Source: Pseudarthrobacter sp. SSS035 | Lineage (GTDB): Bacteria; Actinomycetota; Actinomycetes; Actinomycetales; Micrococcaceae | Reading direction: 5' to 3' | Assembly: GCF_023273875.1 (NCBI RefSeq) | Contig: NZ_CP096882.1 | Span: 4,216,001 to 4,280,000 of the forward strand | Length of the DNA stretch: 64,000 nucleotides | Part shown: one piece after another, positions 24,721 through 32,571 of the stretch | Layout of the letters: each line of letters begins with the position of its first letter | Position numbering within the stretch: the stretch's first letter is position 1 | Position numbers and translations under genes: made by a program | Notes under the pieces: model-generated | Databases searched by the model: none | Seen by the model: only the letters and a program-made list of their open reading frames with translations | Told to the model about the DNA's origin: nothing

Positions 24721-26718
24721 TCACTCCGGCGGTGCGTCTGCCGGATTTGCGTCGGTCGGGAGGAACCGAGCCCACCAGCGCAGGATGTGCTCGAATCTCT
24801 GACGCCGGTGCTGCGGCCTGCCTGACCGGGAAAGTTCATGGTCCTCGCCCGGGAACACCAGCAGCTGGGCTTCCACACCCCGCCGCTTCAGGGCCGTGAA
24901 ATACCGCTGGCCCTGCTCCAGCGGACACCTGAGGTCGTTTTCGCTGTGGATGACCAGCGTCGGGGTCTGCACGTTGCCCACGTGCTCGAACGGGCTTTGC
25001 GCGGCGACCCCCACCGTTGAGCTGCCGAGATATTCCCTGCCGAAGTACCAGCCAATGTCGGCCGAGCCCTCGAAACTGACGGGGTCCAGGAATCCACGCT
25101 CCACAATGGCACCCTGGAACCTGTGGTGGTGCGCGATGGTCCAGGCGGTCAGGTATCCGCCGTACGAGCCGCCCATGATGCCCAGCCGGCCCGCGTCCAG
25201 CGCCGGAAATTTGGCCAGCGCCCCGTCCAGGAACGCGAGGATATCCTCCATGTCGTCGGTGCCAAAGCGGCCCTTGATGGCCAGCCCGTGTTCCCGGCCG
25301 TAGCCGGCAGAGCCGCGCGGATTGCACATCAGCACGGCATAGCCCGCAGCCGCGTACACCTGGGCTTCATCGAACAGGGCAACGGTGAACTGGGCAAACG
25401 GCCCGCCATGGATGTTCAACAGGACCGGGTGCGGACCCTTACCCGCAGGCCTGACGAGCCAGCCATGGACGGGATAGCCATCGGGTGCCTCAAACGTCAG
25501 CTCCTGTGGAACCAAAATGTCCGTCTGTGTCCGCAGAACGGCCGAAAAGTCTGTCAGCAGCCGCAGCTGCCCGTCGTCGAGCACTCCGACGTCCCCGTGG
25601 GTGGACGGATCGCCGAATACGACGAGCAGCGAACCACCCGCCCAGGCAGCCCCCGTCACCACCTTGTCACCGTGCACCAGCAGGGCATGCCCGCCCGTCG
25701 CCCCCAGCTCGAGGAGCTCAACCGAGCCTTGCGCGTTGTTCAGGACCAGGGCGTGGTCCGGGCCGCGGAGCTCAATCCGGGCACCCGGACCGGCAACGTC
25801 CATCAGCTCAGGGTCGGTCAGCGCAACCGGCACGCCGCCGTCGGCCGTAACGCAGTACAGCACGGCGTTACGTGCCACGAAGTCCCGGCCGGAGCCGCCC
25901 AGGTCCCGGGCAATGTAGAACAGCCATCTGCCGTCCCGGGACTGCCGGACCTCCGATACGGTTTGAGGTGCGGCTACTCCCTGATCCACCGGGAGGGGGT
26001 CGCCGCCGGTGACCGGCACCCTGTAGATCAAGGTGGCCAAGTCGTCATCGTTCTCCGGCGGTGCTGCCACAAAGTAGACGGCTGATCCGTCTGCACTGAA
26101 AACTCCGGAGCTGGCCTCCGTGGCGAGCGATGTCAGCTGCCGGGCTTCCGGCAGCGACGGAGCCGCAGGCGGTGCCAGCGGTTCGCCGCCGAGTTCCGGG
26201 ACGTCCACGATGAACAGCTGCTGCGGCTTGTCGCGCGTGTAGCCAACGCTGTTCAGCCTGTACTGGTAGGAGGAGATCAGCCGTGGGGCCTCCGCCTCCG
26301 CGGTGATGGCTTCGCTGCGGCCGTACCGTCCGGCCTCGGGCTCGCGGGAGCTGAAGACAATGCGGTGCGAATCGGGAGACCAGGCGAAGGACTCCACTCC
26401 GAGCAGCCTGTCGGTAATGACCTGGGGTTCACCGCCGCCGGCCTCCACCACGACGAGCTGCGCTTTCGATGATGGTCCGCCTGTCCGGAGGAAGGCGAGG
26501 ACCAGTCCATCAGGAGAGAATGCAGGGCCGGTGTCCCGGAAGCCCCTGGTTATTCGCCGCGGCAACTGCTCCTGGTTCAACGGGATGTTCCACAGCTGGC
26601 CCACGTAGGAATCAGCAGTGAAATCCGGCCTGGTCACCGACACAACAGCACGGCTGCCGTCCGGGTGAACCGCCGGTGCGGAGACGGAATTGAGCAGCGG
26701 GAGGTGTTCTGGCTTCAC
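24721..26718 (-). CDS. S9 family prolyl-oligopeptidase-like serine peptidase
   Basis: 665 residues from GTG 26718. An N-terminal beta-propeller built from TolB-like repeats (PAFSPDG, SFAWSPDSHRIVF, GVFSADGSAVYFV) precedes an alpha/beta hydrolase domain. The catalytic triad is Ser in GGSYGGYLT, Asp in SENDLRCP and His in PGEDHELSRSG. No signal peptide, so it acts on short peptides in the cytoplasm. A TAGGCT box (26731-26726) 7 bases before the GTG supports this start and a leaderless mRNA; the open frame further upstream overlaps the divergent rlmA promoter. Confidence 0.93.
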   Translation of the reverse strand: MKPEHLPLLNSVSAPAVHPDGSRAVVSVTRPDFTADSYVGQLWNIPLNQEQLPRRITRGFRDTGPAFSPDGLVLAFLRTGGPSSKAQLVVVEAGGGEPQVITDRLLGVESFAWSPDSHRIVFSSREPEAGRYGRSEAITAEAEAPRLISSYQYRLNSVGYTRDKPQQLFIVDVPELGGEPLAPPAAPSLPEARQLTSLATEASSGVFSADGSAVYFVAAPPENDDDLATLIYRVPVTGGDPLPVDQGVAAPQTVSEVRQSRDGRWLFYIARDLGGSGRDFVARNAVLYCVTADGGVPVALTDPELMDVAGPGARIELRGPDHALVLNNAQGSVELLELGATGGHALLVHGDKVVTGAAWAGGSLLVVFGDPSTHGDVGVLDDGQLRLLTDFSAVLRTQTDILVPQELTFEAPDGYPVHGWLVRPAGKGPHPVLLNIHGGPFAQFTVALFDEAQVYAAAGYAVLMCNPRGSAGYGREHGLAIKGRFGTDDMEDILAFLDGALAKFPALDAGRLGIMGGSYGGYLTAWTIAHHHRFQGAIVERGFLDPVSFEGSADIGWYFGREYLGSSTVGVAAQSPFEHVGNVQTPTLVIHSENDLRCPLEQGQRYFTALKRRGVEAQLLVFPGEDHELSRSGRPQHRRQRFEHILRWWARFLPTDANPADAPPE

Positions 26719-26818
26719 CCACGTGAGCCTAACGTGCGGCTTTCCCCCAAGCGAACATGCGGCCGGAACACTCGCGCGGGCTCCGCGGCGGCCCGCTCCC
26801 CGCCCTAAGATAGTCCGT

Positions 26819-27706
26819 ATGCCATCAAGCCCCCGCCCTCCGCTGCGCTGCCCCGTGTGCGGCGCCGCACTGAATGTCCGGGGCGGGCCGGGTGACGCGG
26901 CCCGCAAGGCCTTGGTCTGCGGGTCCGGGCACGGCTTCGACGCGGCGAAGCAGGGCTACTTCAACCTGCTGGTGGGCAAGGGGACAGTCTTTGAAGCCGA
27001 CACCGCAGAGATGGTGGCGGCCCGGTTCGCTTTCCTCGACGGCGGACATTACCGCCCCCTGGCAGACGCCGTCGCGGCCGCCGTCGTGTCCGGGATAACC
27101 CCGGGCGAACCATTCACAGTCCTCGACTCGGGTACTGGGACCGGCCACTATCTCAGGGTGGTGCTGGATGAGGTGCAGCGGCGCACCGCCAGCTGCGCCG
27201 CCGTCGCGCTCGACATCTCCAAGTTCGCGCTCCGCCGCGCCGCGCGCCTCAACCCCGGGGCCATCAGCCTTGCCTGCGATGTCTGGCGGCCGCTTCCGGT
27301 GGCCGACGCCGCCGTCGATGCCATCACGGTGATCTTCGCCCCCCGCAACGCCGCCGAATTCGCCCGGGTCCTCCGCCCCGGCGGAAGGCTGGTGGTGGTG
27401 ACGCCGCGCGCCGGACACCTGGCTGCTGTTGCCGCCCAGGCAGGGATGCTGTCCATTGAGGACGACAAGGACGCGCGGCTGGCAGAATCCCTCTCGCCGC
27501 ACTTCGCCGCCGAGTCCACCCGGGACCTGGATATCCTGATGATGCTAACGCCCAGCGAGCTGGCTGACCTGGCCTTCATGGGTCCGGCCGGGCACCACCT
27601 GGACCGCGCGGCCATTGCGGCCAAAATCGGGAACGGCGGGGTGTCGACCCAGGTGGAGGCACGATTCCGGATCACGGTCTTCCGTCCGGCACGGTCCGCA
27701 CCGTAA
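26819..27706 (+). CDS. rlmA: 23S rRNA guanine methyltransferase, RlmA family
   Basis: 295 residues. The N-terminal zinc finger (CPVCG ... CGSGHGFD) followed by AKQGYFNLL is the hallmark of RlmA-type enzymes that methylate a guanine in 23S rRNA helix 35 (G745 or G748). The SAM-binding domain shows VLDSGTGTGHYL and VFAP-type motif IFAPRNAAEFARVLRPGG. RlmA(I) and RlmA(II)/TlrB cannot be told apart by eye, so tylosin-type resistance is not claimed. TAAGAT at 26806-26811 lies 7 bases before the ATG (leaderless). Confidence 0.88.
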   Translation: MPSSPRPPLRCPVCGAALNVRGGPGDAARKALVCGSGHGFDAAKQGYFNLLVGKGTVFEADTAEMVAARFAFLDGGHYRPLADAVAAAVVSGITPGEPFTVLDSGTGTGHYLRVVLDEVQRRTASCAAVALDISKFALRRAARLNPGAISLACDVWRPLPVADAAVDAITVIFAPRNAAEFARVLRPGGRLVVVTPRAGHLAAVAAQAGMLSIEDDKDARLAESLSPHFAAESTRDLDILMMLTPSELADLAFMGPAGHHLDRAAIAAKIGNGGVSTQVEARFRITVFRPARSAP

Positions 27707-27808
27707 CGACTTGGCCACGTTCAACCGCTGCCCTTCACGCAACCTGCCGTCCTGCTTTCCGGCGGACTAGGATAAATAAACAGCTACCGAATGGTCAAGG
27801 GGGACGGA

Positions 27809-28273
27809 ATGTTTGAATGGCTCGGCGAAAACTGGTGGGCCCTGTGGCTCACCGCCTTCCTCGCGTTCGCAGTGATCGAAATGATCACCCTTGACTTGTT
27901 CTTCATCATGCTCGGCGGCGGAACACTTGCCGCGCTCGTCGCAGATTTTGCCGGCGCTGACCTGTGGCTGCAGATTGTGGTGTTCTGCGTCGTCTCCCTG
28001 CTGATGATCGCCTTTGTCCGCCCGGTGGCACTAAGCCATCTGAAAAAGGGACCCGCCGACCAACGCACCAACATTGACCGGCTCATCGGCGAGCAGGCCC
28101 TGGTGATGGAAGCAGTCAGCTCCACCGGCGGCCTCGTCAAGATCGGGGGCGATGTCTGGAGCGCCCGGTCCTCCGGTGGCGTCCTGCCTGCCGGCCAGAA
28201 GGCCGTGGTCTCCGCCATCGACGGGGCCACGGCTGTGGTTTCCGCCCAGCCGGAGCAGGCCACTCAGTCCTAA
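27809..28273 (+). CDS. NfeD family membrane protein
   Basis: 154 residues from ATG 27809 (AGGGGGAC upstream decides over 27791). Two to three N-terminal helices (WWALWLTAFLAFAVIEMI, FFIMLGGGTLAALVADF, LWLQIVVFCVVSLLMIAFV) precede an OB-fold domain (about 85-150: GEQALVMEAVSSTGGLVKIGGDVWSAR). NfeD proteins pair with SPFH/stomatin proteins in membrane quality control, and an SPFH gene follows 32 bases downstream in the same operon. Confidence 0.9.
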   Translation: MFEWLGENWWALWLTAFLAFAVIEMITLDLFFIMLGGGTLAALVADFAGADLWLQIVVFCVVSLLMIAFVRPVALSHLKKGPADQRTNIDRLIGEQALVMEAVSSTGGLVKIGGDVWSARSSGGVLPAGQKAVVSAIDGATAVVSAQPEQATQS

Positions 28274-28305
28274 GTACAGCCTAACAATTGGGGAATAGGA
28301 GTCGT

Positions 28306-29256
28306 ATGGACAACGCAGGAGGAGCCGCCCTGGCCATTGTGCTGGTGGTCCTGATCGTGTTCGTGATCATTGTCTTGGTCCGCTCGGTGCGGATTATCCC
28401 GCAGGCGAGGGCCGGCGTCGTTGAACGGCTCGGCAAGTACCAGCGGACCCTTAACCCGGGGCTCACCATCCTGATCCCGTTTGTGGACCGGCTCCTGCCG
28501 CTCCTGGACCTGAGGGAGCAGGTGGTGTCCTTTCCGCCGCAGCCGGTCATCACCGAAGACAACCTGGTGGTGTCCATCGACACTGTGGTGTACTTCCAGG
28601 TCACTGATCCGCGTGCCGCCACCTATGAGATTGCCAACTACATCCAGGCCGTGGAGCAGCTCACCACTACCACCCTGCGTAACGTTGTGGGCGGCCTGAA
28701 CCTGGAAGAGGCGCTCACATCCCGCGACCAGATCAACGGCCAGCTGCGCGGTGTCTTGGACGAGGCAACCGGCCGCTGGGGCATCCGGGTCTCGCGCGTG
28801 GAGCTCAAGGCCATTGACCCGCCCCACTCGATCCAGGACTCGATGGAGAAGCAGATGCGGGCCGAGCGAGACCGCCGCGCTGCGATCCTCACGGCCGAAG
28901 GCACCAAGCAGTCCGCCATCCTCACCGCCGAGGGCCAACGGCAAGCATCGATTCTTGCGGCTGAGGGCGACGCCAAGGCGGCCATCCTCCGCGCAGACGG
29001 TGAGGCACAGGCCATCCAGAAGGTCTTTGACGCCATCCACAAGGGCAACCCCGACCAGAAGCTCCTGGCCTACCAGTACCTTCAGACGCTTCCGAAAATC
29101 GCAGAGGGATCATCAAACAAGCTGTGGATCGTTCCCAGCGAAATTGGCGAGGCACTCAAGGGCATCGGCCAGGCGCTCGGGGGTACCAATCCTGGTCCGA
29201 CCGCGGGCGGCGGCGGGCTTTTCGACGAGGAACCCGCTAAACAGCCTGGGTCCTGA
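28306..29256 (+). CDS. SPFH/Band 7 (stomatin-like) protein
   Basis: 316 residues. One N-terminal membrane helix (ALAIVLVVLIVFVIIVLV), then a Band 7 domain (about 28-190: QARAGVVERLGKYQRTLNPGL, VVSIDTVVYFQVTDPRAATYEI) and an Ala/Glu-rich coiled coil with repeated ILTAEG/ILAAEG units (about 185-235). These proteins form oligomeric cages or microdomains. ATAGGAG 5-11 bases before the ATG fixes the start. Operon with NfeD; a terminator follows. Confidence 0.93.
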   Translation: MDNAGGAALAIVLVVLIVFVIIVLVRSVRIIPQARAGVVERLGKYQRTLNPGLTILIPFVDRLLPLLDLREQVVSFPPQPVITEDNLVVSIDTVVYFQVTDPRAATYEIANYIQAVEQLTTTTLRNVVGGLNLEEALTSRDQINGQLRGVLDEATGRWGIRVSRVELKAIDPPHSIQDSMEKQMRAERDRRAAILTAEGTKQSAILTAEGQRQASILAAEGDAKAAILRADGEAQAIQKVFDAIHKGNPDQKLLAYQYLQTLPKIAEGSSNKLWIVPSEIGEALKGIGQALGGTNPGPTAGGGGLFDEEPAKQPGS

Positions 29257-29278
29257 CACGGATTAGCCTCATGCGGGG

Positions 29279-29320
29279 CGGGAGGGGATGCGCGCTTGGT
29301 CGCGGGTCCCCTCCCGTTTT
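29279..29320 (+). terminator. Terminator after NfeD-SPFH operon
   Basis: Inverted repeat CGGGAGGGGA...TCCCCTCCCG with extra GCGC/CGCG pairing, ending in TTTT at 29317-29320. Rho-independent type. Confidence 0.8.
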
Positions 29321-29346
29321 GCGGCTAGGCCCCACACCGGTATAAT
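29319..29346 (+). promoter_or_regulatory. Likely promoter of rbpA (TTGCGG-N16-TATAAT)
   Basis: A consensus -10 TATAAT at 29341-29346 with TTGCGG 16 bases upstream. It leaves a leader of about 150 bases before the rbpA ATG, unlike most promoters in this window. The -35 overlaps the T-run of the previous terminator. Confidence 0.6.
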
Positions 29347-29504
29347 TGGGTATTTGTCCGGTCGGACCAGATCCGCTGGAACAAGAAAGCTTCGCAATGC
29401 GTTGAATCTTATGATGCAGCACAGTGCACACAGTAGTCCGGGGCGGTTATGCCGTTCCGGCTTGCGTGGAGTCCTGCTCCGCGAACCGACCAGAGGGAGA
29501 AAAC

Positions 29505-29852
29505 ATGAGCGATCGCAGCCTGCGGGGTATGCGCCTTGGCGCGCAGAGCATGGAGACCGAGTCCGGCGTTGAGCCGGCTCCGCGCCAGCGCGTCGAATAC
29601 CGGTGCGAGGACGGCGAGCAGGTCTTCGTGACGTTCTCTTCAGAGGCTGAAATTCCTCCTGTGTGGGTTTCCAAGACCGGCAAGGAAGCGCTCCTCGTTG
29701 ATGGCGAACGTCCGGACACCAGCAACGAAAAGGCTGTCCGTACGCACTGGGACATGCTCCTGGAGCGCCGTTCCCTTCCGGAGCTGGAGCAGATCCTCGA
29801 GGACCGGCTGACCATCCTGCGCGAGCGCCGTGGCGAACGGCGCAGCGCCTGA
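29505..29852 (+). CDS. rbpA: RNA polymerase-binding protein RbpA
   Basis: 115-residue actinobacterial transcription factor that binds the sigma subunit and RNA polymerase and stabilises the open promoter complex. Seen: the N-terminal MSDRSLRGMRLG tail, the core with a reduced zinc-site (YRCEDGEQVFVTFSSEA), the basic linker, and the sigma-interacting helices (HWDMLLERRSLPELEQILEDRL). GAGGGAG 9-15 bases before ATG 29505 rules out the longer frame. Confidence 0.95.
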   Translation: MSDRSLRGMRLGAQSMETESGVEPAPRQRVEYRCEDGEQVFVTFSSEAEIPPVWVSKTGKEALLVDGERPDTSNEKAVRTHWDMLLERRSLPELEQILEDRLTILRERRGERRSA

Positions 29853-29921
29853 CCACAGCGGCGGTCACGGCCTCCCACCGAGGTCATAGCGTCATCGATT
29901 GACGCGATCTGAACGATTAAG

Positions 29922-29970
29922 AAAGGGCCGGGCCGGCAACGTGATCACGTTGCCGGCCCGGCCCTTATCT
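29922..29970. terminator. Bidirectional terminator between rbpA and the minus-strand run
   Basis: A 44-base perfect palindrome (29923-29966), flanked by A-rich and T-rich ends (TTAAGAAAG / CTTATCTTTG). It serves rbpA on the plus strand and the end of the roughly 20-kb minus-strand run beginning at 50472. Confidence 0.88.
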
Positions 29971-29991
29971 TTGTCCTAACGGCGTTGCAGG

Positions 29992-30735
29992 TCAGCCCTG
30001 CGCCGGATCCTTCTTGCCTGTGAGCTTGTTCCAGCGTGCTTGCAGGCCCCACCTGGTGACGTTGATCATGGCCTCAACAACAATGTTGCCGCTCATCTTT
30101 GACGCTCCGAGCTCGCGCTCCACGAACGTAATGGGGCGTTCCTCGATCCTGAGGCCCAGCTTGGCTACACGCCACGCCAAGTCAACCTGGAAGCCGTAGC
30201 CCACTGAATCGACAAGGTCGAGGTTCAGTTTTTCCAGCGTGGTCCGCCGGAAGGCGCGGTAGCCGCCGGTGACGTCCTTGATCTTCAGGCCCAGCATCAG
30301 CCGGGCGTACGTGCTGCCGGTGCGCGAAATCGCCTGCCGGTACAGCGGCCAGTTGACCACGCTGCCACCGGGAACCCAGCGGGATCCCATGGCAAGGTCC
30401 GCGCCCTGTTCAACGGCTTCCAGCAGCTGGGGAAGCTGTTCGGGCTGGTGTGAGCCGTCCGCATCCATTTCCACCAGGACGTCGTAGCCTGCCTCGAGTC
30501 CCCATTTGAACCCGGCAATGTAGGCGGCTCCCAGGCCTGCCTTGCCTTTGCGGTGCAGGACGTGGACCTGTGCATCCTCGGCGGCAAAGCCGTCCGCAAG
30601 CTGACCGGTGCCGTCCGGGCTGTTGTCGTCCACCACCAGTACGTCCGAGGCCGGTACGGCTGCGCGGAGGCGTTGAAGAGTCTTGGGCAGCGATTCCAGC
30701 TCGTTGTAAGTAGGAATGATGGTGAGGACGCGCAC
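29992..30735 (-). CDS. Polyprenol monophosphomannose synthase (GT2 family)
   Basis: 247 residues. GT2 glycosyltransferase with IIPTYNELESLPKTL at the N-terminus, VVDDNSPDGTGQLAD, the metal-binding DADGSHQPEQLP and the downstream FRRTTLEKL/QVDLAWR region. It transfers mannose from GDP-mannose to polyprenyl phosphate on the cytoplasmic face, supplying mannose for lipoglycans and protein O-mannosylation. Unlike the mycobacterial Ppm1 it has no fused N-acyltransferase (Lnt) domain. GTG start. Last gene of the minus-strand run. Confidence 0.9.
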   Translation of the reverse strand: MRVLTIIPTYNELESLPKTLQRLRAAVPASDVLVVDDNSPDGTGQLADGFAAEDAQVHVLHRKGKAGLGAAYIAGFKWGLEAGYDVLVEMDADGSHQPEQLPQLLEAVEQGADLAMGSRWVPGGSVVNWPLYRQAISRTGSTYARLMLGLKIKDVTGGYRAFRRTTLEKLNLDLVDSVGYGFQVDLAWRVAKLGLRIEERPITFVERELGASKMSGNIVVEAMINVTRWGLQARWNKLTGKKDPAQG

Positions 30736-30852
30736 AAAGGGCCTTCCTGGACGGGAGCGGTCGGAGCGGCTGAACCGTAGCGGAATAGCTGGCGGTCAGG
30801 CGCAACTACCTATTATAGGGCGCTTTATGGGGGCGTTGGCCGGTGTGTCCGG

Positions 30853-32508
30853 TCAGGAGCGCAGTGCCGGACTCGAATGCAGCTCCACGCCGTCCTTCAC
30901 GGTCTGCAGGCACACCGGGTCCACGCCGGTATCAAGTGCCGGGAGAAGGGGCGTGCGGGCACGCGGATCCGTGCTCCAGGACTGGACGCGGCCGTCCGCC
31001 ACCTGGACCATGAGCTCTTCAGCATCCCAAACAGCGAAACTGGCTGGTGCGCCGGGAACCAGTTGCCCGGCCATCGGGTTGTGGTGCTTTGCTGCCCGCC
31101 ACCCCGCACGGGTGTGGCCGAGGAACGCTGCGCGGGCCGAGATCCGTTCAGCGTGGTTGTGGTGTTCCAGGCAGGCACGCACGCTGGACCACGGGCGCAG
31201 TGGTGTCACCGGGCTGTCGCTGCCGAAGCAGATAGGAACACCGGCAGCATAGAACGAGGCAAACGGATTCATGGAGCGGCTCCGGCTCCCCAGGCGCTGC
31301 TCATACATGCCGCCTTCGTTCCCCCAGTCAGCGTCGAACCGTGGCTGGGCGCTGACGGTGACGGAGTAGCGGGCCAGCTGTTGCACTGATTTGGGGTCTG
31401 CGACTTCCACATGTTCGAAGCGGTGGCCGGCGGCTCGGATCCGTTGTTCGCCCACTTCGGCGGCAGCGAGTTCCAGTGCCTCCAGTGCGGCATCAAGTCC
31501 CGCGTCGCCGATGACGTGGAAGCCGCCCTGGATGCCCAGCAGCGAGCAGGCCGCCAGGTGGGCGCCGGCCTGCTCTGCCGAGAGGTAGAGGCTGCCCCGC
31601 TCCCCCGCCGCGTCGCTGTAGCCGGCCCTCAGCGCCGCTGTCCTGGAGCCGAGGGAACCGTCAATGTTCAGGTCGCCTGCCAGGCCGCGCACGGATACGC
31701 CCAGTTCGTCCAGCAGCGCGCGGGCCTGCTCCTCGGAGGTGGCCAGTTCGCCCCAGTACGGCAGGATTTCCGGCATGGCCTCTCCGGCCGCCGTGTTCCA
31801 CGCGGCGGCAAGGCGAAGGTCGGAAACTCCGCCTATATGCGGCGCGGCCATCTCCGCCAGTGCCACATAACCGTTTTCGGCCGCTTCGGTCAGGGCGCGC
31901 CGCTGGTAGGCCAGGAGGCTGGCCTCCGGGAGCCGCCGTGCTTCCTTGCGGGCCGCTGTATGGGCGGCGCGCTTCACTTGTGAACCCGCGCTGTAGCCGT
32001 CCAGTCCGCCAAGCCCGGCGGCCGCAGCCAAGGAGGAAGAGATCAACGCCGAATGCGCATCGACCCTGGCGAGGAACACCGGCCTGCCACCGGCGGCCTG
32101 CTCAAGCTCCTCGGCCGCCGGCAGGGCCGGGTCCTCCCACGTGGATTCATCCCAGCCATGACCCAGCAGGGGGCCGTCGCCTTTGGCTGCGGCCACGGCA
32201 TCGAGTAATTGCCGGGCGGAACGGATCCCGCCCAGCTGGAGGGAACCCAGTGCGATGCCGGTTTCCGTGAGGTGGACGTGGGAGTCAACAAACCCCGGCG
32301 CTACGAGGGCGCCATGGAGGTCGATGATCTCCATGGAACTGTCGGCGATGGAGGATGCCGCCTGATCGGAGCCGACCCAGGCCACGGTGTCGCCGTCAAC
32401 CAGCATGGCGGTGGCAAAGGGGTCTGCTGCTGTGTAGACCGAGCCGTTGCGGTACAGGACCACCTTCCGCTCGTGCGGCGCGGGCGTGGTGGAACGTTCA
32501 GTGGTCAT
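30853..32508 (-). CDS. Amidohydrolase family 3 protein (YtcJ-like)
   Basis: 551 residues of the metal-dependent amidohydrolase superfamily. The N-terminal metal motif is DSHVHLTETG; LGHGWDESTWEDPALP, then HVIGDAGLDAALEALE, and a late FGSDSPVTPLRPW (metal Asp) follow. This YtcJ/formamide-deformylase-like group hydrolyses amides or imines of unknown natural substrates. It starts 64 bases after the helicase stop in the same orientation. Confidence 0.88.
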   Translation of the reverse strand: MTTERSTTPAPHERKVVLYRNGSVYTAADPFATAMLVDGDTVAWVGSDQAASSIADSSMEIIDLHGALVAPGFVDSHVHLTETGIALGSLQLGGIRSARQLLDAVAAAKGDGPLLGHGWDESTWEDPALPAAEELEQAAGGRPVFLARVDAHSALISSSLAAAAGLGGLDGYSAGSQVKRAAHTAARKEARRLPEASLLAYQRRALTEAAENGYVALAEMAAPHIGGVSDLRLAAAWNTAAGEAMPEILPYWGELATSEEQARALLDELGVSVRGLAGDLNIDGSLGSRTAALRAGYSDAAGERGSLYLSAEQAGAHLAACSLLGIQGGFHVIGDAGLDAALEALELAAAEVGEQRIRAAGHRFEHVEVADPKSVQQLARYSVTVSAQPRFDADWGNEGGMYEQRLGSRSRSMNPFASFYAAGVPICFGSDSPVTPLRPWSSVRACLEHHNHAERISARAAFLGHTRAGWRAAKHHNPMAGQLVPGAPASFAVWDAEELMVQVADGRVQSWSTDPRARTPLLPALDTGVDPVCLQTVKDGVELHSSPALRS

Positions 32509-32571
32509 GCGGGCGAAGCTCCTGGGGCTAGGGGGAAGAAGGCAGGCTGTTCGTGCATCAGAGCCGGGACA

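Noticed and set aside
26719..26907. A longer N-terminus for the S9 peptidase
   Set aside because: The extension is Gly/Arg-rich, overlaps the divergent rlmA promoter and start, and lies upstream of the TAGGCT box that fits GTG 26718.
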